From NCBI GenBank assembly GCA_900470805.1, contig UCCA01000050.1, positions 1 through 64,000 of the forward strand: DNA of 64,000 nt, in the 5' to 3' direction. Of the stretch, positions 43,327 through 51,816 are shown piece after piece. This DNA comes from Hyphomicrobiales bacterium. Lineage in GTDB: Bacteria > Pseudomonadota > Alphaproteobacteria > Rhizobiales > Rhizobiaceae. The notes under the pieces are model-generated. The model did not search any database. It was not told where the DNA came from and was given only the letters and a program-made list of their open reading frames with translations. Made by a program: the position numbers and the translations under genes. Numbering within the stretch: the first letter of the stretch is position 1; every line of letters begins with the position of its first letter.

Positions 43327-44097
43327 ATGTTTCATCCAAAATTGTTCGAGAACCGCAACGTCGTCGTCACCGGTGCCAGCCGCGGCATCGGGCTTGAGGT
43401 GGCGCGGCAGTTTCTCGATTGCGGCGCGCGCGTGCTGGTTCACACCGGCCGCAGCAGCGACCGCCCGCTACCCGACTTCCTGCTCACGGCCGAACAGGAT
43501 CGGCGGGCGATGCTCGTCTCCGGCGACTTCTCCTCCGCCGAGGGCACGGAAGCGTTTGCCGCTGAGGTGCGCCGGCATTTCGACAGGGTTCACGTGCTTG
43601 TCAACAATGCCGGCACCATGGTTGGCCGGTTCCCGGCCGGCACGCTCACCGATGCGCAGTATGGTTCGGTGGTGCAGCTCAACCAGACGTCTGTCGTCGA
43701 GGTAACGCGGGCATTGCTGCCGGCGCTGCGAGCGGCGGGGGAGGCGGCCATCGTCAATACCGTATCGATCTCGGCGCTAACAGGCGGCAGCCCGGGCTCG
43801 GCAATCTATTCGGCCTCGAAAGCGTTCGTCGCCACTTACTCTAAGGCGCTGGCGCGGGAACTGGCGCCTGACGGTATCCGCGTCAACTGCGTGTCGCCTG
43901 GCACGATCGAGACCGACTTTCACCAGCGCTATTCCTCGCCCGAAAAGCTCGAGCAGACCCGCAAGACGATCCCCTTGCAGCGGCTGGGCACTTCGGAGGA
44001 TTGCGCGCCCGCCTACCTGTTCCTGGCCGCGTCGTCGCTGTCCGGCTACATCACCGGCCAGGTGCTCGAGATCAACGGCGGACAGCTTATCTGCTGA
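43327..44097 (+). CDS. Short-chain dehydrogenase/reductase (FabG-like)
   Basis: 256-aa classical SDR with NADP-binding TGASRGIGLEVA (about residues 16-27), LVNNAGTMVG, Ser in NTVSISALTGG, catalytic Tyr and Lys in IYSASKAFVATYSKAL, and the C-terminal YITGQVLEINGGQ. It resembles 3-oxoacyl-ACP reductases, but with no fatty-acid genes nearby the substrate is open. GGGGAGGA precedes the ATG. It follows the atp terminator and is transcribed separately. Confidence 0.9.
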   Translation: MFHPKLFENRNVVVTGASRGIGLEVARQFLDCGARVLVHTGRSSDRPLPDFLLTAEQDRRAMLVSGDFSSAEGTEAFAAEVRRHFDRVHVLVNNAGTMVGRFPAGTLTDAQYGSVVQLNQTSVVEVTRALLPALRAAGEAAIVNTVSISALTGGSPGSAIYSASKAFVATYSKALARELAPDGIRVNCVSPGTIETDFHQRYSSPEKLEQTRKTIPLQRLGTSEDCAPAYLFLAASSLSGYITGQVLEINGGQLIC

Positions 44098-44202
44098 TTA
44101 CGCGACTTTTTTTCTTTTTTAGGAGATCCGAACGAAGCTTGTTCGCGTATATGCTAACTGACGAACCAGCAGTTTCGATATATATGCAGCTAGAGATACA
44201 AC

Positions 44203-44544
44203 ATGCACTTGCCGACACCTAGATCGGGTATGTCCGATCACGAATTGCAGGGGGTTTCGACCAAGGCCCGTGAAGCAAGTGAGCTCCTGAAGGCGCTGGC
44301 GCATCATACGAGACTGATGATCCTGTGTATCCTCGCGGAAGAGGAAAAGACCGTCGGGCAGATCGAAGACATTCTCGGCATGCAGCAGGCAATGGTGTCC
44401 CAACAGCTGGCGCGCCTGCGGATGGAGGGTCTAGTCAACACCCGCCGCGATGGGCGGATGATCTACTACAGCGTCGGCAATTCGGGCACGCTTTCGCTGT
44501 TGCGGTCGCTGTTCGTGATGTTGCCGGAGACCGCCAAGCAGTAG
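44203..44544 (+). CDS. ArsR/SmtB-family transcription regulator
   Basis: 113-aa winged-helix repressor: the ALAHHTRLMILCILAEEEKTVGQI region followed by the recognition helix AMVSQQLARLRMEGLVNTRRDGRMIYYSV. Only one Cys (Cys42 by this start) is present. There is no ELCxCDL metal site and no second Cys as in the sulfide sensors BigR/SqrR. The ligand is therefore unclear. The start could also be the ATG at 44230. AT-rich repeats (GTATATGC, GATATATATG) upstream may be its operator. Confidence 0.85.
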   Translation: MHLPTPRSGMSDHELQGVSTKAREASELLKALAHHTRLMILCILAEEEKTVGQIEDILGMQQAMVSQQLARLRMEGLVNTRRDGRMIYYSVGNSGTLSLLRSLFVMLPETAKQ

Positions 44545-44591
44545 GCGTCGGTAAGCGGCGTCCCGCGACGCCACCGTGCTTTCAATCTTTA

Positions 44592-45026
44592 CTAGCCCGG
44601 CGCCCAATTCGGCGGCGCCATCTCGAAGCTTGAGAATTCGAAGCCCGGCGATACGGTGCAGCCGACCAGTGTGTAGTCGCCCAGCGTTTCCGCCGATTGC
44701 CACCAGTTGGCTGGAATGACCGCCTGCGGGCGTTCGCCGCCCAGAATATCCGGCCCAAGCGTCAACGTCTCGCTACCGCCGCCGTCCTCGGCGCGGTGCA
44801 GGGCCAGCGGGGCTCCGGCGTAGTGATGCCATACCTCGGCGGCGTCGTGGACGCGGTGCCAGTGCGAGCGCTGGCCTGCCTTCAGCAGATAATAAATCGC
44901 CGTCGAGTGGCCGCGCGTGCCATCGTCGCTATCGCGGAAAGTCTGGATATACCAGCCGCCTTCCGGATGCGGCTCCATCTGGAGTTCGCGGATGATGTCA
45001 TCGGCGGACAGCGCGGATGCTAGCAT
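44592..45026 (-). CDS. Cupin-family (DUF985-like) protein
   Basis: 144-aa single-domain cupin of the DUF985 type. Metal-type residues appear in SHWHRVHDAAEVWHHYAG (about residues 54-71), and it has the later VIPANWWQSAE motif and VGCTVSPGFEFSSFEMAPP. The catalysed reaction is unknown. The start overlaps the gloB stop (ATGA), so it is the second gene of a two-gene unit with gloB. It is convergent with the ArsR gene. Confidence 0.85.
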   Translation of the reverse strand: MLASALSADDIIRELQMEPHPEGGWYIQTFRDSDDGTRGHSTAIYYLLKAGQRSHWHRVHDAAEVWHHYAGAPLALHRAEDGGGSETLTLGPDILGGERPQAVIPANWWQSAETLGDYTLVGCTVSPGFEFSSFEMAPPNWAPG

Positions 45027-45796
45027 CAGAAGTTGTCCTTGCGCTTGCGGATCTCGGCGAAGACCTCCTCGTTGGTGCGGCTCTCCATCAAGAGGTTGCG
45101 GCGGATCGACGGGTCGGCGGCGCGCAGGAAGGGGTTGGTTTCTTTCTCCATGGCGAGCGTCGTCGGGATGGTGAACTTTCCCTCGGCGCGCATCGCCTCG
45201 ATGTCGGCGGCGCGCGCCTTCAGGCGCTCGTTGTCGGGATCGATGGTGAGCGCGAAGCGGGCATTGGAGAGCGTGTATTCGTGGCCGAAATAGATGGCGG
45301 TTTCGTCGGGCAGAACCGCGAGCTTCTGCAGCGAATGCCACATGTCGGCGGCCGAGCGTTCGAACAGGCGGCCGCAGCCGAGCGCAAACAGCGTGTCGGC
45401 GGCAAACAGCACCTTGTCGTCGACGAAGTGGTAGCAGATGTGGCCGGCGGTGTGGCCGGGCGTCTCGATGACGTTGACCGTATGTTCGCCGAACTCGAAG
45501 CTGTCGCCATCGGCCATGGTTTTGTCGAGGCCGGGGATCGCCACCGCCTCGTTGATCGGGCCGATGATCTCGCAGCCGTATTTTTCCTTCAGCGCCAGAT
45601 TGCCTTCGACGTGATCGGTATGGTGGTGGGTGGTGAAGATGTGGGTGATCTTCCAGCCACGGCGTTCCGCTGCCTTGATCACGGCGTCCGCATCGGGGGC
45701 ATCGATCGACGCGGTCAGGTTGGTTTCGGGATCGTGAACCAGCACGCCGAAATTATCGGTGCGGCAGAGAAAAACGTCTAAATCCAAGGATTTCAT
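45026..45796 (-). CDS. gloB: Hydroxyacylglutathione hydrolase (glyoxalase II)
   Basis: 256-aa metallo-beta-lactamase-fold enzyme that hydrolyses S-lactoylglutathione to lactate and glutathione. It has the metal motif THHHTDHVEGN (about residues 55-65), GHTAGHICYH, and DTLFALGCGRLFE. The C-terminal domain ends with REEVFAEIRKRKDNF-like residues typical of GloB. It is divergent from the methyltransferase at 45886 across about 90 bases. Confidence 0.95.
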   Translation of the reverse strand: MKSLDLDVFLCRTDNFGVLVHDPETNLTASIDAPDADAVIKAAERRGWKITHIFTTHHHTDHVEGNLALKEKYGCEIIGPINEAVAIPGLDKTMADGDSFEFGEHTVNVIETPGHTAGHICYHFVDDKVLFAADTLFALGCGRLFERSAADMWHSLQKLAVLPDETAIYFGHEYTLSNARFALTIDPDNERLKARAADIEAMRAEGKFTIPTTLAMEKETNPFLRAADPSIRRNLLMESRTNEEVFAEIRKRKDNF

Positions 45797-45885
45797 CTTT
45801 TAATGTGCCTCTTTATTTCCAGCTGGGCATGAATGTAGAGGCTGCGGTCTTGAAGTCCAACCACCCGCTGATAACATTTGGTGCA

Positions 45886-46626
45886 ATGCACGCCGATATC
45901 GTCGACCTTCGCCAGTTCTACCATTCCGACCTCGGCCGTATCGCCGAGCAGTCGATCGTCATGGCCTTGTCTTCGCTGTGGGTGAAGCTTCCGCAGGAGC
46001 GGCTGGTGGGGATCGGCTATGCCGTACCGTTTCTCGATCGCTTCCGCACTGATACCGAGCGCACCTTCGCCTTCATGCCGGCCGGGCAGGGTGCTGTAAA
46101 CTGGCCGATGGGCTCGCTGTCATCGACGGCGCTGATCTTCGACGAGGAACTGCCGCTGCCCGATTCCTCGATCGACCGGGTGTTGATGGTGCATTCGCTG
46201 GAATTCGCCGAAAGCCCGCGCGAGACGCTGAAGGAACTCTGGCGTGTGCTGGCGCCGGGCGGGCGGCTGATCATCGTCGTGCCGAACCGGCGCGGCGTCT
46301 GGGCGCGGATGGAGCATACGCCATTCGGTTCCGGCCGCCCCTATTCGCGCGGACAGCTGACGCACCTGCTGCGGGAAACCAATTTCACGCCGGGCGCCAC
46401 CGCCGAGGCGCTGCTGTTTCCGCCGTCCAAGCTCCGGACAATGATGCGGTTGCGCGGCGCTTTCGAGCGGGTCGGGCGAGCGCTGTGGCCGGCGTTTTCG
46501 GGGGTGATCATCGTCGAGGCGCAGAAGCGGCTTTATCAAGGCCTGCCGGTGGCGGCACGGGCCTCGCGCCGCGTCTTCGTGCCGGTGCTATCGCCGCACG
46601 GCGTGCCGACGACCCGCAGCCGGTAG
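45886..46626 (+). CDS. SAM-dependent methyltransferase (type 11-like)
   Basis: 246-aa protein with a Methyltransf_11-type core: IGYAVPFLD (degenerate SAM loop), LPLPDSSIDRVLMVHSLEFAE and LKELWRVLAPGGRLIIVVPNRRGVW. Most bacterial relatives next to gloB have this form. The SAM-binding glycine motif near the N-terminus is weak, so activity is likely but not certain. The chosen start is MHADIVDLRQF; ATG 45829 is an alternative. It is followed by RIME-like repeats. Confidence 0.78.
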   Translation: MHADIVDLRQFYHSDLGRIAEQSIVMALSSLWVKLPQERLVGIGYAVPFLDRFRTDTERTFAFMPAGQGAVNWPMGSLSSTALIFDEELPLPDSSIDRVLMVHSLEFAESPRETLKELWRVLAPGGRLIIVVPNRRGVWARMEHTPFGSGRPYSRGQLTHLLRETNFTPGATAEALLFPPSKLRTMMRLRGAFERVGRALWPAFSGVIIVEAQKRLYQGLPVAARASRRVFVPVLSPHGVPTTRSR

Positions 46627-46637
46627 GGTTTGTTTTT

Positions 46638-46785
46638 CCCTTCTCCCCAAGGGGAGAAGGTGGCCCGTGGGGCCGGATGAGGGGGCTCCGGGCGCCTTGG
46701 TCTCTCTGTCGTTTCGCCTGCAAACGGTTGACGTTGTGCCGAGGGCTCCCTCACCCTACCCTCTCCCCGAGGGGAGAGGGGGAGC
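46638..46785. repeat. RIME-like palindromic repeat element
   Basis: Two palindromes in inverted orientation: 46639-46660 (CCTTCTCCCC, 2-base spacer, GGGGAGAAGG) and 46759-46780 (CCCTCTCCCC, spacer, GGGGAGAGGG). Their inner flanks are related (GATGAGGG against CCCTCAC). A smaller stem GGCCC/GGGCC lies at 46662-46674. This mosaic matches the layout of Rhizobium intergenic mosaic elements (RIME). Confidence 0.75.
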
Positions 46786-46811
46786 AAGAGGATTGCGCCC
46801 CGGCACTACCG

Positions 46812-46958
46812 ATGCCGTCGCTCTCGATGACTCGTTTTCGATTTTTGATCCGAGTGCCACCGATAACCCCACCACTCGACAAAACCCCGTTTCCGTTCTA
46901 TTGCCTCAGGGCAATTTTCAGCCGGGGCATCCGGCATTTTCCAAGGTTGATCCGATGA
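46812..46958 (+). other. Possible Phe-rich leader ORF ending at hisC start
   Basis: A 48-codon frame (second possible start at 46827) rich in Phe (7) with one Tyr and several Arg. Its TGA overlaps the hisC ATG (ATGA). Codons for Phe-Pro-Phe-Tyr (46890-46901) run into a small hairpin ATTGCC/GGCAAT (46900-46915) followed by TTTT. It may be a leader peptide for hisC-tyrA, but no clear ribosome site is seen. Together with the repeats, this accounts for most of the 328-base gap before hisC. Confidence 0.25.
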
Positions 46959-48064
46959 GCGTAGAGACGAGCAAGCCTGTTCCCCGTGCCGGTATTCTTG
47001 ATATCGCGGCCTATGTGCCGGGCAAGGAACATGCGCCGGGCGTGGCCCGCGTCTACAAGCTGTCGTCGAACGAAACGCCGCTCGGCGCCAGCCCGAAGGC
47101 GATCGCCGCCTATCGGGCCGCTGCCGAAACGCTGGAGCGCTATCCCGACGGCCAGGCGGTGGAACTGCGCGAAGCGATCGCTGCCGTTCACGGTCTTAAC
47201 CCGGCTAATATTCTCTGCGGTAATGGTTCCGACGAACTGCTGGGGCTGCTCTGCCATGTCTATCTGGCGCCTGGCGACGAAGCGATCATCACCGAGCATG
47301 GCTTCCTGGTCTACAAGATCCAGATCATGGGTGCAGGCGCCGATGTCGTCACCGTCAAGGAGAAGGACGCGACCGTCGATGTCGACGCGATCCTCGCCGC
47401 GGTGACGCCAAAGACCAAGATGGTGTTCATCGCCAATCCGGGCAATCCGACCGGCACCTATGTTCCGGTCAGCGAAATTCGCCGGCTGCAGAACGAACTG
47501 CCGAAGAACGTGGTGCTGGTGCTTGACGCGGCCTATGCCGAATATGTCCGCCGCAACGACTACGAGTCCGGCATCGAGGTCGTGTCGCAGAACCAGAATG
47601 TGGTCATGACGCGCACCTTCTCGAAGGTCTATGGGCTGGCGGCGCTGCGCGTCGGCTGGATGTATGCGCCGGTCGAGATCATCGACGCGCTGAACCGCGT
47701 GCGCGGCCCGTTCAACATGAACAGCGCAGCGATTTCGGCGGGTGCGGCGGCGATCCGCGACCAGGCCTTCACGCAGGAGGCCGTCGCCTTCAACCTGATG
47801 TGGATCGACAAGCTGACCAGCGCCTTCGAGGCGATCGGTCTCAAGGTAACGCCGTCGGTCACCAATTTCGTGCTGATCCATTTCCCCGATATCGACGGCA
47901 AGCGCGCCGCCGAGGCCGACGATTTCCTCACCAGCCGCGGCTATATCCTGCGCGCCGTCAAGGGCTACGGCTTTGCCAATTCATTGCGCATGAGCGTCGG
48001 CCCCGAGGAGGCCAACCGCGGCGTCATCGAGGCGCTCGGCGAGTTTCTGGGACGTAAAGCATGA
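46955..48064 (+). CDS. hisC: Histidinol-phosphate/aromatic aminotransferase (HisC-like)
   Basis: 369-aa PLP enzyme of the HisC family. It shows SSNETPLGASPKA (about residues 37-49), NPGNPTGTYVP, Asp191 (VLDAAYAEY) and the PLP lysine Lys224 in TFSKVYGLAALRVGW. Coupling to tyrA (overlapping ATGA at 48061) suggests this copy makes Tyr/Phe by transaminating phenylpyruvate-type keto acids or prephenate rather than histidinol phosphate. The upstream in-frame extension runs through the repeat element and is rejected. Confidence 0.9.
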   Translation: MSVETSKPVPRAGILDIAAYVPGKEHAPGVARVYKLSSNETPLGASPKAIAAYRAAAETLERYPDGQAVELREAIAAVHGLNPANILCGNGSDELLGLLCHVYLAPGDEAIITEHGFLVYKIQIMGAGADVVTVKEKDATVDVDAILAAVTPKTKMVFIANPGNPTGTYVPVSEIRRLQNELPKNVVLVLDAAYAEYVRRNDYESGIEVVSQNQNVVMTRTFSKVYGLAALRVGWMYAPVEIIDALNRVRGPFNMNSAAISAGAAAIRDQAFTQEAVAFNLMWIDKLTSAFEAIGLKVTPSVTNFVLIHFPDIDGKRAAEADDFLTSRGYILRAVKGYGFANSLRMSVGPEEANRGVIEALGEFLGRKA

Positions 48065-48990
48065 CGGTCCAGTTCGATCGCATCGCGCTGATCGGTATCG
48101 GCCTGATCGGCTCGTCGTTGGCCCACGACATCAAGCGTCTTGGGCTGGCGAAGGAGGTCGTCATCGCCACCCGCAGCGCCGAGACACTAAAGCGGGCGGA
48201 AGAGTTGCAACTCGGCGATCGCTATACGACGTCGTCGGCCGAAGCGGTCAAGGATGCGGATCTGGTGATCGTCTCTGTGCCGGTCGGTGCTTCCGAATCG
48301 GTGGCCAAGGAGATCGCCGACAGCCTGAAGCCGGGCGCGATCGTCACCGATGTCGGCTCGACCAAGGCGTCCGTCATCGCGCAGATGCAGCCGCATATGC
48401 CTGAGAATGTCCACTTCATTCCCGGCCACCCGCTGGCGGGAACGGAGAAATCGGGACCGGACGCCGGTTTCCCCGGCCTGTTCGAAGGGCGCTGGTGCAT
48501 CTTTACGCCGCTCGAGAATACCGACGAGACGGCGCTGAAGACGATCGGCCGTTTCTGGGAGACGCTGGGATCGAAGATCGACGTGATGGACCCGGCGCAC
48601 CACGACAAGGTGCTCGCCATCGTCTCGCACCTGCCGCACCTGATCGCCTACAACATCGTCGGCACGGCCGATGATCTGGGCACGGTGACCGAATCCGAGG
48701 TGATCAAGTATTCCGCCTCCGGCTTTCGCGATTTCACCCGTCTGGCGGCGTCCGATCCGACGATGTGGCGCGATATCTGCCTGCACAACAAGGATGCGAT
48801 CCTGGAGATGCTGGCGCGGTTTTCGGAAGACCTCGCCTATCTGCAGCGGGCGATTCGCTGGGGCGAGGGCGACAAGATCTTCGACCTCTTCACCCGCACC
48901 CGCGCCATCCGCCGCTCGATCATCGAGGCCGGCCAGGACGTGGACGCGCCGGACTTTGGTCGGCCGCATACGCTCGACAAGAAGGTGTGA
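48061..48990 (+). CDS. tyrA: Prephenate/arogenate dehydrogenase
   Basis: 309-aa NAD(P)-dependent enzyme of the TyrA/TyrC type for tyrosine synthesis. It has the nucleotide loop IALIGIGLIGSSLAHDI (about residues 8-24), STKASVIAQM, and catalytic His in PGHPLAGTEKSGPDAGF. There is no fused chorismate mutase or ACT domain. The start overlaps the hisC stop. Whether it prefers prephenate or arogenate cannot be told from sequence. Confidence 0.93.
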   Translation: MTVQFDRIALIGIGLIGSSLAHDIKRLGLAKEVVIATRSAETLKRAEELQLGDRYTTSSAEAVKDADLVIVSVPVGASESVAKEIADSLKPGAIVTDVGSTKASVIAQMQPHMPENVHFIPGHPLAGTEKSGPDAGFPGLFEGRWCIFTPLENTDETALKTIGRFWETLGSKIDVMDPAHHDKVLAIVSHLPHLIAYNIVGTADDLGTVTESEVIKYSASGFRDFTRLAASDPTMWRDICLHNKDAILEMLARFSEDLAYLQRAIRWGEGDKIFDLFTRTRAIRRSIIEAGQDVDAPDFGRPHTLDKKV

Positions 48991-49085
48991 TGGGTCGGGC
49001 TGGTTGTTTGTCTGTTGCGGTGCTCTCCGTAAGCGCCGTTCTCGCTTCTCGCCTTATTTTGAGTTGACGAGCGCCACCATCTCCA

Positions 49086-49204
49086 CCCTCATCTCTGTGC
49101 TTGTCATAGAGATCCAGCCGGCCCAAGTCCTTGGGCCGGGAAGAGTCCTTTCGCCGCGCAGACGCGCGTCGGCTAGATTCCTGTGACGAGCACAGGAATG
49201 AGGA
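49086..49204. repeat. Nested palindromic repeat between tyrA and the DUF2125 gene
   Basis: Terminal inverted repeats of 37 bp (49086-49122 and 49168-49204) agree at 28 of 37 positions. Inside lies a perfect 10-bp palindrome CCGGCCCAAG/CTTGGGCCGG with a 2-base spacer (49118-49139). Each arm also folds by itself, for example ATTCCTGTG/CACAGGAAT. It sits between convergent genes and looks like a mobile palindromic (RIME- or REP-like) element. A further ACGGG/CCCGT stem follows at 49219-49247. Confidence 0.7.
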
Positions 49205-49285
49205 AGAGTGAAAAGGGACGGGCGTCACGCTAACTCGCGGGACCCGTCACCTCTCGTGGCCTCATACGCGTAGAGCCAGCCGCCC

Positions 49286-50287
49286 TCAGATCGGCGGGAT
49301 TTGTCCCAACGGGATGAAGCCGCTGACGGTGGCGTTGCCGCGCTGGACGACGAGGTCCACGGACACCGTGCTGCCGCCGCCGGCGAGTGCCTTGAGGAGC
49401 TTGGCGGCGGTGTCGACGGTCTTGGCGATATCGGGGAAGGTCTGCTTGATGCTGTCGCGCCAGGCGCTCAGGTCCTCGATCTGCAGCTTGAACTGGCCGG
49501 TGAGATAGCCTTCGTCGTCGAAGGAGAAGGGGCCTGACACCGTCATGACCTTGCCGTCGCCGATATCAGCCACCAGCTTGCGCAGTTCGCCGCTGGCGCC
49601 GTAGAGGCCCTTCCTGTCGCTGCCGTCGATCATCCCGGCCTTGCCGGCCAAGGTGACGTCGGCGCTGGTCGAGAGTTTCGGGAAGACCTGTGGCCAGTCC
49701 TTGATGACGGCCTGCGCGTCGGTCATCGAGATCGCACCGTCGAGATCGGCGCCGTTTTGGCGCAGGTGCAGTTCGGTGTGGGCGGCGTCGAAGGTGATCG
49801 TCTGGCCGGTGGCCGACGAGACGGTCGTCGATTTCAGGCCGTCGATGATGGTCGAGGAGCGGTCGATGCCCTTGAGCTTGGTGGTGAGGCTCGATTGCAA
49901 ATTGGCCCATTCGGCGTTGATCGACAGTCCGTGCGCGGTGCGGATTTCGGCCGGCGAATCCAGTTCCCAGACGATGTGGCCGGGGGCGTAGACCTGGGCG
50001 GCGGAGCGCAGGGCGCCGAAGCTTGCCGACACGCCGTTGACGTTGTCGTCGACATCGACCTTGGCGCAGTAGAGGCCGATGCGGAACGGGAAGCCGCGGA
50101 AATCGATATCGGCGCACTGGCCCGAGACACCGGCCGTGTTGCCGGGGCCGATCGCCGTCAGCACGGTGTTCTTGAGCGTCGAGGCGGCGTAGAACCAGGC
50201 GCCCGTATAGAGCGCGATCACGAGAACAATGCCTGCCCCCAGCCACCAGAATTTCCTGCCGCTACGGGATTGGCTTGACGCTGACAT
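49286..50287 (-). CDS. DUF2125-family membrane-anchored protein
   Basis: 333-aa protein with an N-terminal transmembrane anchor (about residues 16-36) and a large periplasmic beta-rich part. It matches the DUF2125 family of alphaproteobacteria, including the ADIDFRGFPFRIGLYC region (about 59-74) and two Cys near it. Function is unknown. MSASSQ is preferred as start over a frame four codons longer. It is convergent with tyrA and divergent from chaC. Confidence 0.82.
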   Translation of the reverse strand: MSASSQSRSGRKFWWLGAGIVLVIALYTGAWFYAASTLKNTVLTAIGPGNTAGVSGQCADIDFRGFPFRIGLYCAKVDVDDNVNGVSASFGALRSAAQVYAPGHIVWELDSPAEIRTAHGLSINAEWANLQSSLTTKLKGIDRSSTIIDGLKSTTVSSATGQTITFDAAHTELHLRQNGADLDGAISMTDAQAVIKDWPQVFPKLSTSADVTLAGKAGMIDGSDRKGLYGASGELRKLVADIGDGKVMTVSGPFSFDDEGYLTGQFKLQIEDLSAWRDSIKQTFPDIAKTVDTAAKLLKALAGGGSTVSVDLVVQRGNATVSGFIPLGQIPPI

Positions 50288-50338
50288 GATGTTCTCCAAT
50301 GGTGGTTCGCAAATGGGAATCTCGGTCTGGCTTGCGAT

Positions 50339-50869
50339 ATGGACGAATTTTGGGTGTTTGGCTACGGATCGCTGATGTGGAATCCGGGCTTCGAGTTTGT
50401 TGAGCGGTCACAAGCGCTTATCCATGGCTATCGGCGGTCTCTCTGCGTGCGTTCCTGGGTGCATCGCGGCACCCAGCAAAATCCGGGGTTGGTGCTCGGG
50501 CTGGACCGCGGCGGTTCATGCCGTGGGATGGCGTTTCGGATTGCCGGTGAGAATTGGGACGCTGTGATTGCCTATCTCCGCGCCCGCGAACTTGTGACCA
50601 ACGTTTACCTGGAGCGTCGGGTTCCGCTGCTGCTGGAAGGCCGACGCAGCGTGCAGGGCATCGCCTACGTGGTCGATCGCCATCACACGCAATATGCGGG
50701 ATCGCTGGACACGCTGGGTGCCGCACGCATCGTGCACGAGGCCAAGGGGCAATCCGGGCCGAACGACGCCTACGTGTTCAACACGCTGGCGCATCTGAAG
50801 CAGATGGGCATTCGCGACCATTGGCTCGAAGAGGTGGTTGACGAGGTCGAGCGGCTGCGCGCGGCGTAA
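50339..50869 (+). CDS. ChaC-type gamma-glutamylcyclotransferase
   Basis: 176-aa enzyme with the family motif FGYGSLMWNPGFEF (residues 7-20) and C-terminal conserved ARELVTNVYLERRVP and YAGSLDTLGAARIV. ChaC proteins release 5-oxoproline from glutathione, a glutathione-degrading step. The catalytic Glu lies in the region after residue 90, around YLERRVP. It follows the DUF2125 gene divergently and is convergent with plsC. Confidence 0.88.
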   Translation: MDEFWVFGYGSLMWNPGFEFVERSQALIHGYRRSLCVRSWVHRGTQQNPGLVLGLDRGGSCRGMAFRIAGENWDAVIAYLRARELVTNVYLERRVPLLLEGRRSVQGIAYVVDRHHTQYAGSLDTLGAARIVHEAKGQSGPNDAYVFNTLAHLKQMGIRDHWLEEVVDEVERLRAA

Positions 50870-50888
50870 GCGTTCCTGCTCGGGTCAA

Positions 50889-51686
50889 TCAGGCGGATGC
50901 GGCCTTGTCCTTGCGCAGTTCTTCGAGGCGCTGAACGGCCGTCGGCGGAAGCGGCAGATCCGGGTTGCGTGTCGCGGCGTCGATCAGGAGTTCGTCGCTG
51001 GCGCGTTCCGTCACCTCGATCAGATGCGCGAAGAAGGCGTCGGGGTCCATGCCGGGCTCGATCGGCGGCAGGATGCGCACCTTGTAGTGGCCGGGATAGC
51101 GCATGGTCGAGCGGCGCGGCCAGAACAGGCCGGGATGCATGGCGACGGGCACGACGGGCAGCTGCAGGTCGCGGTACATTCGGGCAATACCGTATTTGTA
51201 GAGCGGCTCGGCGCCCGGCGGGCGGCGGGTGCCCTCGGGGTAGATGATCAGCTGGCGGCCGGTGGCCAGCTCTTCCTTGGTGCGGCGCAGCGCCTCGACC
51301 ATCACCTTGCCGCGGGCGCCGCGGTTGATCGGGATCATCCGCTGCTTCTTGGCGTACCAGCCGAACAGCGGGATCCACATCAGTTCGCGCTTCAGGATAT
51401 AGACCGGGTCCTTGAGCCAGGGGAGCAGCGCGTAGGTGTCCCAGAAGGACTGGTGTTTCGGCGCCAGGATATATCCGCCCTCCGGCAGGTTCTCCAGGCC
51501 TTCGATCTCGAAGGTGGTGCCGACGATCTTTTCCATCAGCCAATGGTTCGACAGCGCCCAGTTCTTCGGAATGTTGTAGGCGGTCCGGCGCGGGGCGAGG
51601 AAGTAGTAGGGCGAGAACACGATCATCCTGAGGATCAGGTTGGCATAGAAGATCGTGTTGAAGAGGACGGAACGCAGGGCGATCAT
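50889..51686 (-). CDS. plsC: 1-acyl-sn-glycerol-3-phosphate acyltransferase
   Basis: 265-aa membrane-associated acyltransferase converting lysophosphatidate to phosphatidate. It has an N-terminal hydrophobic segment (about residues 4-30), catalytic KHQSFWDTY (His78, Asp83), and the acceptor-site motif IYPEGTRRPPG. The longer upstream frame contains a very basic stretch without a ribosome site; GGGAAAG supports the ATG at 51686. This is one of two acyltransferase genes in the window. Confidence 0.88.
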   Translation of the reverse strand: MIALRSVLFNTIFYANLILRMIVFSPYYFLAPRRTAYNIPKNWALSNHWLMEKIVGTTFEIEGLENLPEGGYILAPKHQSFWDTYALLPWLKDPVYILKRELMWIPLFGWYAKKQRMIPINRGARGKVMVEALRRTKEELATGRQLIIYPEGTRRPPGAEPLYKYGIARMYRDLQLPVVPVAMHPGLFWPRRSTMRYPGHYKVRILPPIEPGMDPDAFFAHLIEVTERASDELLIDAATRNPDLPLPPTAVQRLEELRKDKAASA

Positions 51687-51816
51687 GAACTTTCCCAAGG
51701 CCAGTACCCGCCTGACACGGCGGCACAGCCCTCCTACACGATATTGGCCGCCATAAAAAGCGCGATGAGTCCGGCGGGACTCATCGCGTGTGGCAATCGT
51801 CATGCGCCGTGCGAGC

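Noticed and set aside
44557..44572. Stem GGCGTC/GACGCC between the ArsR and cupin genes as terminator
   Set aside because: Only 6 bp, and no T-run follows on either strand, so termination cannot be supported.
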